Of a DNA stretch of 64,000 nucleotides, positions 8,937-19,772 are shown piece after piece. Location of the stretch: NCBI RefSeq assembly GCF_020889705.1, contig NZ_JACMYP010000005.1:1-64000 (forward strand), in the 5' to 3' direction. The DNA is from Bradyrhizobium altum (lineage in GTDB: Bacteria; Pseudomonadota; Alphaproteobacteria; Rhizobiales; Xanthobacteraceae). Made by a program: the position numbers and the translations under genes. The stretch's first letter is position 1, and every line of letters begins with the position of its first letter. The notes beneath the pieces were generated by a model. It ran no database searches. It was not told the origin of the DNA and worked only from the letters and a program-made list of their open reading frames with translations.

Positions 8937-10477
8937 TTGGACCGAATTTACGACCTCGCCATCATTGGAGGCGGCGTTAATGGCTGCGGCATCGCGCGCG
9001 ATGCGGCGGGCCGGGGCAATTCTGTTTTCCTCTGTGAAATGAATGATTTGGCCAGTGGAACGTCGTCCTGGTCGACCAAGCTCGTGCATGGCGGTCTGCG
9101 CTATCTCGAGTATTACGAATTTCGTCTGGTGCGCGAGGCGCTGATCGAGCGCGAGATCCTCTGGCAGATCGCGCCGCATATCATTCGTCCGCTGCGTTTC
9201 GTTTTGCCGCACCATTCGGGCCTGCGCCCGGCCTGGCTGCTGCGGCTCGGCCTTTTCCTCTACGACCATATCGGCGGCCGGCACCTGCTGCCGGCGACGC
9301 GCTCGGTCGACCTGACACGCGACGTGGTCGGCAAGCCGCTGATCCCCGGGCGCTACACCAAGGGCTTTGAATATTCCGATTGCTTCGTCGACGACGCGCG
9401 GCTGGTGGCGCTGACCGCGCGCGATGCCGCCGATCGTGGCGCCGAGATTCGCACCCGTACCCGCGCGGTCGAGATCAGGCAGATCGACGGCGTCTGGCAC
9501 GTCACGGTCGAGGACGGCGCCACCGGCGCCCGCGACACCATCAAGGCGCGCGTGCTGGTCAATGCCGGCGGTCCCTGGGTGGAGCAGGTGCTGGCCACCG
9601 GTGTCGGCGTCAACGCGCGGGCCAAGGTGCGGCTGGTGCAGGGCTCGCATATCGTCGTGCCGAAACTCTACGACCACGACCGCGCCTACATCTTCCAGAA
9701 TGCCGACGGCCGCATCATCTTCGTCATTCCGTACCAGAACGATTTCTCGCTGATCGGCACCACCGATCGCGACTATGACGGCGATCCGGCCGAGGTGAAG
9801 GCGACGCGCGAGGAGATCGAGTATCTCTGCGCCTCCGCCAGCGAATACCTTGCCAAGCCGGTGAAGCCCGAGGACGTGGTCTGGAATTACTCCGGCGTGC
9901 GTCCGCTCTATGACGACGGTGCGAGCGAAGCCAAGGCCGCGACCCGCGACTACGTGTTCGAGCTCGATACGCCCGGCGGTGCGCCGCTGCTGTCGATCTA
10001 TGGCGGCAAGATCACCACCTATCGCCGCCTCTCCGAAGAGGCGCTGGAGCGGCTGTCGCCCTATCTCCGCGGCGCGAAAGCGCAGGAGGGCTGGACCGGC
10101 AAGGCGCCGCTGCCCGGCGGCGACATGGTCGTCTCCGCGGTCGCGGCGCTGAGCGCCGAGCTGGTTCGCAACTACCCGTTCCTCGCGCAGTCCCACGCCA
10201 ACCGTCTCGCCCACGCCTATGGCACGCGCGCCAGCAAGGTCTTGGGCAATGCAGCAACGGCTGATGATCTCGGCCGCGCCTTCGGCGCCACCTTGACGGA
10301 GAGTGAAGTCCGGTACCTGATGGCAAACGAATGGGCGCGGACCGCGGACGATGTCGTCTGGCGACGATCCAAGCTGGGCTTGCGGATGACGGCGGGTGAA
10401 ATCGCCGCGCTCGACGAGTGGATGGTCGCCAACCGCGTGTCAGGTGAACGTCCCCTCCGCGAAGCGGGAGGACGGGC

Positions 10478-10481
<4 letters not shown>
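8937..10481 (+). CDS. glpD: Aerobic glycerol-3-phosphate dehydrogenase
   Basis: This 514-residue membrane-associated flavoprotein oxidises glycerol 3-phosphate to dihydroxyacetone phosphate and feeds electrons to ubiquinone. The FAD-binding dinucleotide fold starts at YDLAIIGGGVNGCGIARDAAGRG (5-27), and the family signature STKLVHGGLRYLEYYEF follows. Conserved motifs LVNAGGPWVE, IGTTDRDYDG and SIYGGKITTYRRL are present. Translation starts at a TTG at 8937, supported by GGGGGAAG eight bases upstream and the family N-terminus. Its stop overlaps the ATG of glpS (ATGA). It is the catabolic gene of the glp operon; no glycerol kinase gene is in this window. Confidence 0.95.
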
Positions 10482-11617
<1,136 letters not shown>

Positions 11618-11629
11618 GGGAGATGCCCG

Positions 11630-12715
11630 ATGGCTCGCATTGACCTCGTCGATCTGGCGCAATCCTACAGCGGCAATGACGCGCCGCCGGAATCCTTTGC
11701 GTTGAAACCGGTGACAATGACCTGGCGGCAGGGCGGCGCCTATGCGCTGCTCGGACCCTCCGGCTGCGGCAAGACCACGCTGCTGAACCTGATTTCCGGC
11801 ATCGTGACGCCGTCGCGCGGCAAGATCCTGTTCGACGGCCAGGACATCACGCCGCTGTCGACGCAGAAGCGCAACATCGCGCAGGTGTTCCAGTTTCCGG
11901 TCATCTACGACACCATGACGGTCGGGCAGAACCTGGCCTTCCCGCTGAAGAACCGCGGCATCGCCAAGGCCGAGGTCGATGCCCGGGTCAAGCAGATCGC
12001 CGATTTGCTCGACCTCACGCCGTACCTCAACCGCAAGGCGACGCGGCTCACTGCCGATGCCAAGCAGAAGATCTCGCTCGGTCGCGGCCTGGTGCGCTCC
12101 GACGTCGCCGCCGTGCTGTTCGACGAGCCGCTGACCGTGATTGATCCCGAGCTGAAATGGCAGCTGCGCTCCAAGCTGAAGGCGTTGCATCGCGAGCTCG
12201 ACCTCACGATGATCTACGTCACCCACGACCAGACCGAGGCGCTGACCTTTGCCGATACCGTCGTCGTCATGCATGACGGCCGTGTGGTGCAGAGCGGCAC
12301 GCCGGCCGAACTGTTCGACAAGCCCGCGCACACCTTCGTGGGCTACTTCATCGGCTCGCCCGGCATGAACATCGTGCCCGCCGAGGTCAGTGGCCACGAG
12401 GCGCGGATCGACGGCCATGTCATCGGCCTGCATCGAAACTATGGTGTCCTGCCGGCCGGCAAGAAGATCGAGATCGGCGTGCGGCCTGAATTTGTCGATG
12501 TCGCAGCACCCGCGTCGGGGCTGCTGTCGGCCACCATCGAGCGGATCGACGATCTCGGCCGCATCCAGTTCGCCCGCGTCCGGATCGGCAACACCAAACT
12601 CGCGGCGCGCGTGCCGCCGGGCTTCTCGATCTCCGGCGATACCGCCGGCCTGATCTTCAATCCCGCCAACGTCCACGTCTATGCCGACAGCCATTTGGTC
12701 GAAGGGGTCGCCTGA
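11630..12715 (+). CDS. glpT: Glycerol ABC importer ATPase GlpT (degenerate signature)
   Basis: This is the second ATPase subunit of the glycerol importer, 361 residues, not the unrelated GlpT antiporter of enterobacteria. Walker A is GPSGCGKT (42-49), Walker B ends in D165 and E166, and the H-loop is intact (VTHDQ, H199). The ABC signature, expected as LSGGQxQR, reads LTADAKQK at 140-147 and is clearly degenerate. The C-terminus carries the regulatory beta domain with GVRPEFVDV. It starts 12 bases after glpS, and its stop overlaps the start of glpP. With GlpS it should form a heterodimer with one canonical and one degenerate ATP site. Confidence 0.88.
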   Translation: MARIDLVDLAQSYSGNDAPPESFALKPVTMTWRQGGAYALLGPSGCGKTTLLNLISGIVTPSRGKILFDGQDITPLSTQKRNIAQVFQFPVIYDTMTVGQNLAFPLKNRGIAKAEVDARVKQIADLLDLTPYLNRKATRLTADAKQKISLGRGLVRSDVAAVLFDEPLTVIDPELKWQLRSKLKALHRELDLTMIYVTHDQTEALTFADTVVVMHDGRVVQSGTPAELFDKPAHTFVGYFIGSPGMNIVPAEVSGHEARIDGHVIGLHRNYGVLPAGKKIEIGVRPEFVDVAAPASGLLSATIERIDDLGRIQFARVRIGNTKLAARVPPGFSISGDTAGLIFNPANVHVYADSHLVEGVA

Positions 12716-13617
12716 TGGACAAGACCATCAACCAAAAAGCCTGGTTCCTGGTGCTGCCGGTGTTCCTGGTGGTGGCGTTCTCGGCGGTGCTGCCGCTGAT
12801 GACGGTGGTGAACTATTCGATGCAGGACACTTTCGGCAACAACCAGTTCTTCTGGAACGGCGTCGGCTGGTTCAAGGAGCTGCTCGATCCCTCGACCGAT
12901 CTCGGCGGCCGCTTCCTGGCCTCGCTCGGCCGCAACCTGTTCTTCTCCGCCGTGATCCTTGCGATCGAGGTGCCGCTCGGCATCATCGTCGCGCTGTCGA
13001 TGCCGCGCGAGGGCTGGAGCGTCGCGGCCTGCCTCGTCATCCTCGCGCTGCCGCTTCTGATTCCATGGAACGTTGTCGGCACCATCTGGCAGATCTTCGG
13101 CCGGCCGGATATCGGCCTGCTCGGCTATGTGCTGAACCACCTCGGCTTCAACTACAACTACGTCTCCAATGAGGTCGACGCCTGGGTCACTGTCATCGTG
13201 ATGGACGTCTGGCATTGGACCAGCTTGGTCGCGCTGCTCTGCTACGCCGGCCTGAAGTCAATCCCCGACGCCTATTACCAGGCGGCGCAGATCGACGGCG
13301 CCTCGCGCTGGGCGGTGTTCAAGGCGATCCAGCTGCCGAAGATGAACCGCGTGCTGCTGATCGCGGTGCTGCTGCGCTTCATGGATAGCTTCATGATCTA
13401 CACCGAGCCGTTCGTGGTCACCGGCGGCGGTCCCGGCAACTCGACGACCTTCGTCTCGATCGAGCTCGTCAAGATTGCGCTCGGCCAGTTCGACCTCGGC
13501 AAGGCCGCGGCGCTGTCGCTGGTCTACAATTTGATCATCCTGATCGTGTGCTGGGTGTTCTACACCGTGATGACCAATGCCGGCTCCGAGCGTCCGGTCA
13601 AGGAAGGAGCGGCGTGA
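12715..13617 (+). CDS. glpP: Glycerol ABC importer permease GlpP
   Basis: This 300-residue inner-membrane permease has about six hydrophobic helices, starting with WFLVLPVFLVVAFSAVLPLM near residues 10-29. The coupling helix motif is recognisable as YYQAAQIDGASRWAVFKAIQLPKM, matching the EAA loop of carbohydrate-uptake family permeases. Its ATG overlaps the glpT stop by one base, and its stop overlaps the start of the next permease gene, so the two permeases are probably made in equal amounts. It pairs with GlpQ to form the channel. Confidence 0.9.
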   Translation: MDKTINQKAWFLVLPVFLVVAFSAVLPLMTVVNYSMQDTFGNNQFFWNGVGWFKELLDPSTDLGGRFLASLGRNLFFSAVILAIEVPLGIIVALSMPREGWSVAACLVILALPLLIPWNVVGTIWQIFGRPDIGLLGYVLNHLGFNYNYVSNEVDAWVTVIVMDVWHWTSLVALLCYAGLKSIPDAYYQAAQIDGASRWAVFKAIQLPKMNRVLLIAVLLRFMDSFMIYTEPFVVTGGGPGNSTTFVSIELVKIALGQFDLGKAAALSLVYNLIILIVCWVFYTVMTNAGSERPVKEGAA

Positions 13618-14423
13618 TGCATTCGATCCCCGGCCGCCGCCTGATCATGGCGCTGTTCCTGATCTTCCTGCTGTTGCCGATCTACTGGCTCGTCAACATG
13701 AGCTTCAAGACCAACGCCGAGATCGTCTCGACGATGACGCTGTGGCCGCATACGCCGACGCTGCAGCACTACCGGCGCATCTTCACCGACGAGAGCTGGT
13801 ACTCGGGCTACATCAACTCGCTGGAATATGTCGTGATCAACACCGTGATCTCGATCGCGGTGGCGTTGCCGGCGGCCTATGCGTTCTCGCGCTACCGCTT
13901 CCTCGGCGACAAGCACCTGTTCTTCTGGCTATTGTCCAACCGCATGGCGCCGGCGGCGGTCTACGCGCTGCCGTTCTTCAACCTGTATTCGGCGATCGGC
14001 CTGTTTGATACGCCGTGGGCGGTCGCGCTCGCGCATTGCATCTTCAATGTGCCGCTGGCGGTGTGGATCCTCGAAGGCTTCGTCTCCGGCGTGCCGCGCG
14101 AGATCGACGAGACCGCCTTCCTCGACGGCTATTCGTTCCCGCGTTTCTTCATCAAGATCCTGGTGCCGCTGATCGCGAGCGGTATCGGCGTCGCCGCCTT
14201 CTTCTGCTTCATGTTCTCATGGGTCGAACTGCTGCTGGCGCGCACGCTGACCTCGGTGCAGGCCAAGCCGATCGCGGCGATCATGACGCGCACGGTCTCG
14301 GCTGCCGGCATGGACTGGGGCCTGCTTGCCGCGGCCGGCGTGCTCACCATCATCCCCGGCGCACTCGTGATCTGGTTCGTCCGCAATTACATCGCGCGCG
14401 GCTTCGCGCTCGGCCGGGTCTAG
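13617..14423 (+). CDS. glpQ: Glycerol ABC importer permease GlpQ
   Basis: This is the second permease subunit, 268 residues, of the MalG type. The first membrane segment is LIMALFLIFLLLPIYWLVNM near residues 9-28, and the EAA loop reads REIDETAFLDGYSFPRFFIKI. The frame stays open upstream, but the ATG at 13617 overlaps the glpP stop (TGATG) and gives the expected short cytoplasmic N-terminus. It is unrelated to the enterobacterial glycerophosphodiesterase that shares the name. Nine bases separate it from glpU. Confidence 0.9.
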   Translation: MHSIPGRRLIMALFLIFLLLPIYWLVNMSFKTNAEIVSTMTLWPHTPTLQHYRRIFTDESWYSGYINSLEYVVINTVISIAVALPAAYAFSRYRFLGDKHLFFWLLSNRMAPAAVYALPFFNLYSAIGLFDTPWAVALAHCIFNVPLAVWILEGFVSGVPREIDETAFLDGYSFPRFFIKILVPLIASGIGVAAFFCFMFSWVELLLARTLTSVQAKPIAAIMTRTVSAAGMDWGLLAAAGVLTIIPGALVIWFVRNYIARGFALGRV

Positions 14424-14432
14424 GAGGCGCTC

Positions 14433-14759
14433 ATGGACAGCATCGCATGGATGGCATGGACCTGGCCCACTGCGGTCTTCTTCGTGCTGCTTGCCTCTAC
14501 GCTCTGGATGATGACCTGGCTCGCGATCGCCTATCCCGAGGCGGAGCGGGTCGGCGTGCTGCGCATTCCGACCACGCGCGGCGACCGTCTGTTCGTCTCG
14601 CTGGTGCTGGCGGCGGTGATCCACCTGCTGTGGGTCGGCCTCGTCGGCACCGATCCGATTTTCACCCTGCCGATCGGGGAGGGCGTCGAGATTTCGAGCC
14701 TGTGGCTCGGAACGGTAATTTCGCTTCTTTCAGCCGTGGTGATTTTTCGCACCGTCTGA
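14433..14759 (+). CDS. glpU: Small membrane protein GlpU (DUF2160 type)
   Basis: This 108-residue protein has three hydrophobic stretches (WTWPTAVFFVLLASTLWMM, FVSLVLAAVIHLLWVGL and a C-terminal LGTVISLLSAVVIF). It sits between the permease genes and the binding-protein gene, as in other rhizobial glp operons. The ATG follows GGAGG closely. Its role in glycerol uptake is not known; it may be a small accessory subunit of the permease complex. A short hairpin (CCGGG, five-base loop, CCCGG at 14781-14795) lies between this gene and glpV and could help set a higher level of the binding-protein message. Confidence 0.8.
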   Translation: MDSIAWMAWTWPTAVFFVLLASTLWMMTWLAIAYPEAERVGVLRIPTTRGDRLFVSLVLAAVIHLLWVGLVGTDPIFTLPIGEGVEISSLWLGTVISLLSAVVIFRTV

Positions 14760-14828
14760 AGAACGCGAAAAAGAGCAGATCCGGGGTCTACCCGGGCCTG
14801 ATTTAGTCGCTGCAACCGGAGGAATCTA

Positions 14829-16610
14829 ATGCGACATTTACGAATGACTAAAGATAAGCTTTTGACGATGACCAGCGCGGTCGCGCTCGTCGCAGCATCG
14901 GTCACTCTTGTCGCGCCGGCCCGCGCCGACGAGGCGGCCGCGAAGAAGTGGATCGACAGCGAATTCCAGCCGTCGACCCTCTCCAAGGACGACCAGATGA
15001 AGGAGATGCAGTGGTTCATCAAGGCCGCTGCCCCCTTCAAGGGCATGGAGATCAATGTCGTCTCCGAGACCCTGACGGTGCACGAATACGAATCCCGCAC
15101 GCTCGCCAAGGCGTTCGAGGAGATCACCGGCATCAAGGTCAAGCACGACATCATCCAGGAAGGTGACGTCGTCGAAAAGATCCAGACCCAGATGCAGTCC
15201 GGCAAGAACGTCTATGACGGCTGGATCAACGACTCCGACTTCATCGGCACCCACTTCCGTTACGGCCAGGCCGTCGACCTGACCGAGTGGATGAAGGGCG
15301 AAGCCAAGGACGTCACCGATCCGATGCTCGACGTCGACGACTTCATCGGCAAGTCGTTCACGACCGCACCGAACGGTCACCTCTATCAGCTGCCCGACCA
15401 GCAGTTCGCGAACCTCTACTGGTTCCGCTACGACTGGTTCACCAACCCGGAATACAAGGCCAAGTTCAAGGCCAAGTACGGCTACGATCTCGGCGTGCCG
15501 GTGAACTGGTCGGCCTATGAAGATATCGCCGACTTCTTCACCAACGACATCAAGGAGATCAGCGGCGTCAAGGTCTACGGCCATATGGACTATGGCAAGA
15601 AGGACCCCTCGCTCGGCTGGCGTTTCACCGACGCCTGGCTGTCGATGGCCGGCAACGGCGACAAGGGTCTCCCGAACGGCCTGCCGGTCGACGAATGGGG
15701 CATCCGCATGGAAGGCTGCCGTCCGGTCGGCTCGTCGGTCGAACGTGGCGGCGACGTCAACGGTCCGGCGTCGGTCTATTCGATCGTCAAGTATCTCGAC
15801 TGGATGAAGAAGTATGCTCCGCCGCAGGCGCAGGGCATGACCTTCTCCGAGTCGGGCCCGGTGCCTTCGCAGGGCAACATCGCCCAGCAGATCTTCTGGT
15901 ACACCGCCTTCACCGCCGACATGGTGAAGCCGGGGATTGCCGTGATGAACGCGGACGGTACGCCGAAGTGGCGTATGGCTCCGTCGCCGCACGGCTCGTA
16001 CTGGAAGGACGGCATGAAGCTCGGCTACCAGGACGTGGGTTCGGCCACGCTGCTGAAGTCGACCCCGGTTGATCGCCGCAAGGCGGCCTGGCTCTACCTG
16101 CAGTTCATCGTCTCCAAGACGACGAGCCTGAAGAAGAGCCAAGTCGGTCTCACCTTCATCCGTGAATCCGACATCTGGGACAAGTCGTTCACCGAGCGCG
16201 CGCCGAAGCTCGGCGGTCTGATCGAGTTCTACCGTTCGCCCGCGCGCGTGCAGTGGACCCCGACCGGCAACAACGTGCCTGACTATCCGAAGCTCGCTCA
16301 GCTCTGGTGGCAGAACATCGGCGATGCGTCGTCCGGTGCGAAGACGCCGCAAGCTGCGATGGACGCGCTCGCCGCGGCCCAGGATTCGGTGATGGAGCGT
16401 CTTGAGAAGTCCGGTGTGCAGGGTGCCTGCGGACCGAAGCTGAACAAGAAGGAAACTGCCGAGTACTGGTACAAGAAGGCCGAGAAGGACGGCACCATCG
16501 CTCCGCAGCGCAAGCTCGCGAACGAGAAGCCGAAGGGCGAAACGATCGACTACGACACGCTGATCAAGTCGTGGCCGGCGAGCCCGCCGAAGCGCGCCGA
16601 AGCGAAGTAA
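14829..16610 (+). CDS. glpV: Periplasmic glycerol-binding protein GlpV
   Basis: This 593-residue extracellular solute-binding protein delivers glycerol to the permease. The N-terminus is a Sec signal peptide with a basic start, a hydrophobic core (MTSAVALVAASVTLVA) and a likely signal peptidase site after ARA at residues 31-33. The mature part has the layout of family 1 binding proteins, for example EEITGIKVKHDIIQEGDVVEKIQTQ. It is much longer than usual sugar-binding proteins, as reported for this subfamily. A strong AACCGGAGGAA ribosome binding site precedes the ATG. The codon use is more biased than in its neighbours, which suggests high expression, and a terminator follows. Confidence 0.9.
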   Translation: MRHLRMTKDKLLTMTSAVALVAASVTLVAPARADEAAAKKWIDSEFQPSTLSKDDQMKEMQWFIKAAAPFKGMEINVVSETLTVHEYESRTLAKAFEEITGIKVKHDIIQEGDVVEKIQTQMQSGKNVYDGWINDSDFIGTHFRYGQAVDLTEWMKGEAKDVTDPMLDVDDFIGKSFTTAPNGHLYQLPDQQFANLYWFRYDWFTNPEYKAKFKAKYGYDLGVPVNWSAYEDIADFFTNDIKEISGVKVYGHMDYGKKDPSLGWRFTDAWLSMAGNGDKGLPNGLPVDEWGIRMEGCRPVGSSVERGGDVNGPASVYSIVKYLDWMKKYAPPQAQGMTFSESGPVPSQGNIAQQIFWYTAFTADMVKPGIAVMNADGTPKWRMAPSPHGSYWKDGMKLGYQDVGSATLLKSTPVDRRKAAWLYLQFIVSKTTSLKKSQVGLTFIRESDIWDKSFTERAPKLGGLIEFYRSPARVQWTPTGNNVPDYPKLAQLWWQNIGDASSGAKTPQAAMDALAAAQDSVMERLEKSGVQGACGPKLNKKETAEYWYKKAEKDGTIAPQRKLANEKPKGETIDYDTLIKSWPASPPKRAEAK

Positions 16611-16648
16611 GAAGGCGTACCAGCCCACGCCATCCGCAAACTGCAAAA

Positions 16649-16674
16649 GGCCGGGAGCAATCCCGGCCTTTTTT
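16649..16674 (+). terminator. Intrinsic terminator of the glp operon
   Basis: GGCCGGGA and TCCCGGCC form a perfect 8-bp stem around a GCAA tetraloop, followed directly by TTTTTT. It lies 38 bases after the glpV stop and is one of the two clearest Rho-independent terminators in the window. Confidence 0.93.
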
Positions 16675-16778
16675 GCTGGGCCGACAGCGGTGGAGACCGG
16701 TTCAGGATTGTGCTCAAATGACGCGATGAGGTCATATGCGTCTCCTTGTCATCGCATCATGACCTCCGGAGTTTCCTC

Positions 16779-17489
16779 ATGCGCATGACTTTTCGCTGCG
16801 ATCCGCGGCTCGCCGATCATCTGCCGCGGCCGTTCCCGGCCCGCACTGCGTTGCCCGATTGGCTGCGCGCGATGCCGGCGAAGGCGCATTCCGACATCCA
16901 CGACCGCGAGATCCGCACGGTCAAGCAATGCCCGCCCTTCGTCGATGCGATGGCTCATGGGGTCATGATCCCGCTGCCCTGCGATGTCAGGGTCGAACGC
17001 GGCGCCTTCGCCTGGGACTGGGACATTCCGGAGCCCGCAACGCAGGGCCATCCGCGCGCGCCGCTCAGCTTCCATCCCGTCGCGCAGTTCGCCGGCGCGC
17101 CGTTCGCCAACGGGCAGGCTGCGCTGAAATTCAACAGCTTCTGGACCATCGAGCTCGAGCCGGGCTGGTCGCTGTTCGCGACCCATCCGGTCAATCGCGA
17201 CGACCTGCCGTTCCGCGTGATCTCGGGGCTGGTCGATGCCGACCGGTTTCACGACGGCGGCATCAATTTCCCGGCGGTCTGGACCCAGCCTGATTTTGCC
17301 GGTGTGTTGCCGAAAGGGACGCCGGTCGTGCAATGCTTCGCGGTGCCGCGCGGGGCCCCCGAACTGGTGTTCGAAGCCTTCGACGACGCGCATCGCGAAG
17401 CCTATTCGAAGGTCGTCGGCGAGGTGTTGGCCGCACCCAACGTCTATCGCAAGCATTTCCGCGCCACGCGCGGCCGGCTAGTGACCTAG
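16779..17489 (+). CDS. Conserved hypothetical protein (DUF6065-like?)
   Basis: This 236-residue soluble protein starts MRMTFRCDPRLADHLPRPFP. It has well-kept motifs such as LPDWLRAMPAKA, VKQCPPFVDAM, FAWDWDIPEP, LKFNSFWTIE, THPVNRDDLPFRVISGLVDADRF and the C-terminal NVYRKHFRA. I recall this pattern from an uncharacterised bacterial family, possibly DUF6065, but the name is uncertain. There is no signal peptide or membrane helix. The ATG at 16779 follows CTCCGGAG; an upstream in-frame ATG at 16746 is less likely. Its last 12 bases overlap the convergent TPR gene. Confidence 0.75.
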   Translation: MRMTFRCDPRLADHLPRPFPARTALPDWLRAMPAKAHSDIHDREIRTVKQCPPFVDAMAHGVMIPLPCDVRVERGAFAWDWDIPEPATQGHPRAPLSFHPVAQFAGAPFANGQAALKFNSFWTIELEPGWSLFATHPVNRDDLPFRVISGLVDADRFHDGGINFPAVWTQPDFAGVLPKGTPVVQCFAVPRGAPELVFEAFDDAHREAYSKVVGEVLAAPNVYRKHFRATRGRLVT

Positions 17490-18290
17490 CGCTGCGCGCA
17501 GCGCGCGCTCATCGAGCCACAGCCGGCCGTGCGGGGCCGAGGTCAGCGCCATCGCGATCGATCCGAACAGGTGTGGCCGCAAGGCATAGGCGCGCGCGAA
17601 GGCCTGCATCGCGGCGTCGGGCTCGCCGCTCTCCTGCAGCGTGATCCCCAGATTGAGTGCCGCTTCGGCGTAATCCGGCTTGATCTCGAGCGCCTTGCGA
17701 TAGGCGCGTGCGGCGCCGTCGTGATCGCGCAAATCCTGCTTTGCGACACCGAGATCGAACCACACCGAGGCCGGCGCCGCGCTTGCAACAGCGCGCTCGA
17801 GCAAGCTCACCGCAGCGACGAGGTCGCCATCCTCCCAGGCCAGCCGGCCAAGTCTTGCGTTGGCTTCCTGATGCTCCGGGATGGCCTTGAGGATCGCCTC
17901 CCAGGCCTCGCGGGCCTGTGCCTTGCGGCCGGCCAGCTCCAGCGTGCGTGCCTTCTCGACGAAGGCTTCGCGTTGCGGCTTGAGTGCGACGGCGCGGTCG
18001 AGATGCGTCAGTGCGGCGTCGAATTCGCCGCCGCTGCGGGCGAGGCGCGCCGCGAGCAGCCGCGCCCCCGCATTGTCCGGGCGCCGCGCCAGGCTGGTCT
18101 CGATATGCCTGCGGGCCGGCGCGATCTCGCCTTTGGCGAACAATACGGCAGCGAGCAGATGGCTCAGCATCGGCTCGCCGGGCTGGCGCGCGAGGCCGCG
18201 CTCGCAGAGCTCGATCGCCTCGCCATGCCGGCCGCCGTTGAATGCGGCGGTGGCGCGTCGAACGATATCCTCGGCGTTGTCCTTGCTCAT
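17478..18290 (-). CDS. Tetratricopeptide-repeat protein
   Basis: This 270-residue protein is made of about six TPR units, with recurring A/G/L/Y/A spacing such as GEPMLSHLLAAVLFAKGEIAPARRHIE and PDYAEAALNLGITLQESGEPDAAM. There is no signal peptide or catalytic domain, so it is probably a cytoplasmic scaffold or adaptor. The ORF ends inside the 3' end of the convergent hypothetical gene (12-base overlap). It is preceded on its own strand by the nemA terminator-like hairpin, so it is likely transcribed separately. Confidence 0.85.
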   Translation of the reverse strand: MSKDNAEDIVRRATAAFNGGRHGEAIELCERGLARQPGEPMLSHLLAAVLFAKGEIAPARRHIETSLARRPDNAGARLLAARLARSGGEFDAALTHLDRAVALKPQREAFVEKARTLELAGRKAQAREAWEAILKAIPEHQEANARLGRLAWEDGDLVAAVSLLERAVASAAPASVWFDLGVAKQDLRDHDGAARAYRKALEIKPDYAEAALNLGITLQESGEPDAAMQAFARAYALRPHLFGSIAMALTSAPHGRLWLDERALRAALGH

Positions 18291-18443
18291 TCCCGTGCGC
18301 GACCGTCTTCAGGTTAGCTCGTTACGGTCCATGCTATGCGGCGCCGGAGATCATGACCAGCGCTTACCGCGGCGCGGAGTCGCCGGCTGCCGCGCGCATC
18401 TGCATGGGCATAAGAATCCGGAGCACGGCACGCAACGAACAAA

Positions 18444-18464
18444 GGCCGGGGAGCGATCCCGGCC
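18444..18464 (-). terminator. Probable terminator downstream of nemA
   Basis: GGCCGGG and CCCGGCC form the stem of a hairpin very like the glp terminator. On the minus strand it is followed by TTTGTT, so it fits termination of the nemA transcript. The U-tract is weak. Confidence 0.55.
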
Positions 18465-18475
18465 TTGTTGCCTTC

Positions 18476-18562
18476 CGTCATTGCGAGGAGCAATAGCGAC
18501 GAAGCAATCCATGCTTCCACGTATGCGGTTCCATGGATTGCTTCGCTCCGCTCGCAATGACG
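18476..18562. repeat. Palindromic repeat, CGTCATTGCGAG family
   Basis: The element starts CGTCATTGCGAG and ends with its exact reverse complement CTCGCAATGACG. The inner arms GAAGCAATCCATG and CATGGATTGCTTC also pair. The same outer arms occur at 59504-59585. Confidence 0.8.
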
Positions 18563-18581
18563 ATGATGAGGAAGCGAGGCC

Positions 18582-19685
18582 TTACTCCGCCGCCTCGGTC
18601 GCCTTCAGCGACGGATAATCGGTGTAGCCCTTGGCGCCGCCGCCGTAGAAGGTCGCCTTGTCCCAGTCGTTGAGCGGGGCGCCGGCCTTGAGCCGCTCGA
18701 CCAGATCGGGATTCGAGATGAACGGCTTGCCGAACGCGATCAGGTCGGCAGCACCTGCCTCCAGCACCTTCTCCGCCAGCGCGAAGTCGTAGCCGTTGTT
18801 GGCGACATAGGTCTGCTTGAAGCGCTTGCGCAGCGAGGCGTAGTCGAACGGTGCGATGTCGCGCGGGCCGCCGGTCGCGCCCTCGATGACGTGGACATAG
18901 GTCAGCTTCAGCGCATTGAGCTGGTCAACGATGTAGTCGAACAGCGGCTGCGGATTGCTGTCGGAGACGTCGTTGGCCGGCGTCACCGGCGAGATGCGGA
19001 TGCCGGTACGCTCGGCGCCGGCCTCCTTGGCGACGACCTTGGAGACCTCCAGCATCAGCTGGGCGCGTTTCTCGATCGAACCGCCATAGGCGTCGGTGCG
19101 CTTGTTGCTGCTGTCCCTGGCGAACTGGTCGAGCAAATAGCCGTTGGCGCCATGGATCTCGACGCCGTCGAAGCCGGCCGCCAGCGCATTCGCGGTGCCG
19201 CGCTTGAAGTCCTCGATGATCCCCGGGATTTCCGACAGTTCGAGCGCGCGCGGCTCGGACACGTCGGCGAAGGTGCCGTTCACGAAGGTCTTGGTCTTGG
19301 CGCGGATTGCGCTCGGCGCCACCGGCGCGCCGCCGTTCGGCTGCAGCGAGGTGTGCGAAATACGGCCGACATGCCAGAGCTGGATGAAGATGTGGCCACC
19401 GCGCTCATGCACGCGATCGGTGACCTTGCGCCAGGCCGCGACCTGTTCCTTCGAATAGATGCCGGGCGTGTCCTGATAGCCCTGGCCCTGCTGCGAGACC
19501 TGGCTCGCCTCGGTGATCAGAAGGCCGGCGGAAGCGCGCTGGCCGTAATAGTCCACCGCGAGCGGGTTTGGCACCATGCCGGGCGGCACCGCGCGGTTGC
19601 GCGTCAGCGGCGCCATCACGAAGCGGTTCGGCAGCGTCAGCGGGCCAAGCTTGTAGGGCTCGAGAAGTTTGGTCGGTTGGCTCAT
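18582..19685 (-). CDS. nemA: Old-yellow-enzyme alkene reductase (NemA-like)
   Basis: This 367-residue FMN-dependent ene-reductase reduces activated C=C bonds of electrophiles such as N-ethylmaleimide, enones or nitrate esters with NAD(P)H. The TIM-barrel start MAPLTRNRAV is present. The substrate-binding H178 and N181, with Y183, lie in VEIHGANGYLLDQF, followed by GGSIEKRAQLMLEV. The length matches bacterial OYE proteins. Divergent spacing of 87 bases separates it from the SDR gene upstream. No dedicated regulator is adjacent. Natural substrate unknown; detoxification is the usual role of the family. Confidence 0.9.
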   Translation of the reverse strand: MSQPTKLLEPYKLGPLTLPNRFVMAPLTRNRAVPPGMVPNPLAVDYYGQRASAGLLITEASQVSQQGQGYQDTPGIYSKEQVAAWRKVTDRVHERGGHIFIQLWHVGRISHTSLQPNGGAPVAPSAIRAKTKTFVNGTFADVSEPRALELSEIPGIIEDFKRGTANALAAGFDGVEIHGANGYLLDQFARDSSNKRTDAYGGSIEKRAQLMLEVSKVVAKEAGAERTGIRISPVTPANDVSDSNPQPLFDYIVDQLNALKLTYVHVIEGATGGPRDIAPFDYASLRKRFKQTYVANNGYDFALAEKVLEAGAADLIAFGKPFISNPDLVERLKAGAPLNDWDKATFYGGGAKGYTDYPSLKATEAAE

Positions 19686-19772
19686 GTGAAACGGTTCCAG
19701 ACAATGATCGATGAGGGAGATTTGTGCATTGCCGCGACGAGCGCAATGGCCGGGATATGCCCAGTTTGCAGG

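Noticed and set aside
14838-16646. Long minus-strand open frame (602 codons) opposite glpV
   Set aside because: Strong third-position GC bias of glpV creates stop-free shadow frames; the antisense product is low-complexity and Arg/Leu/Val-rich, with no domain.
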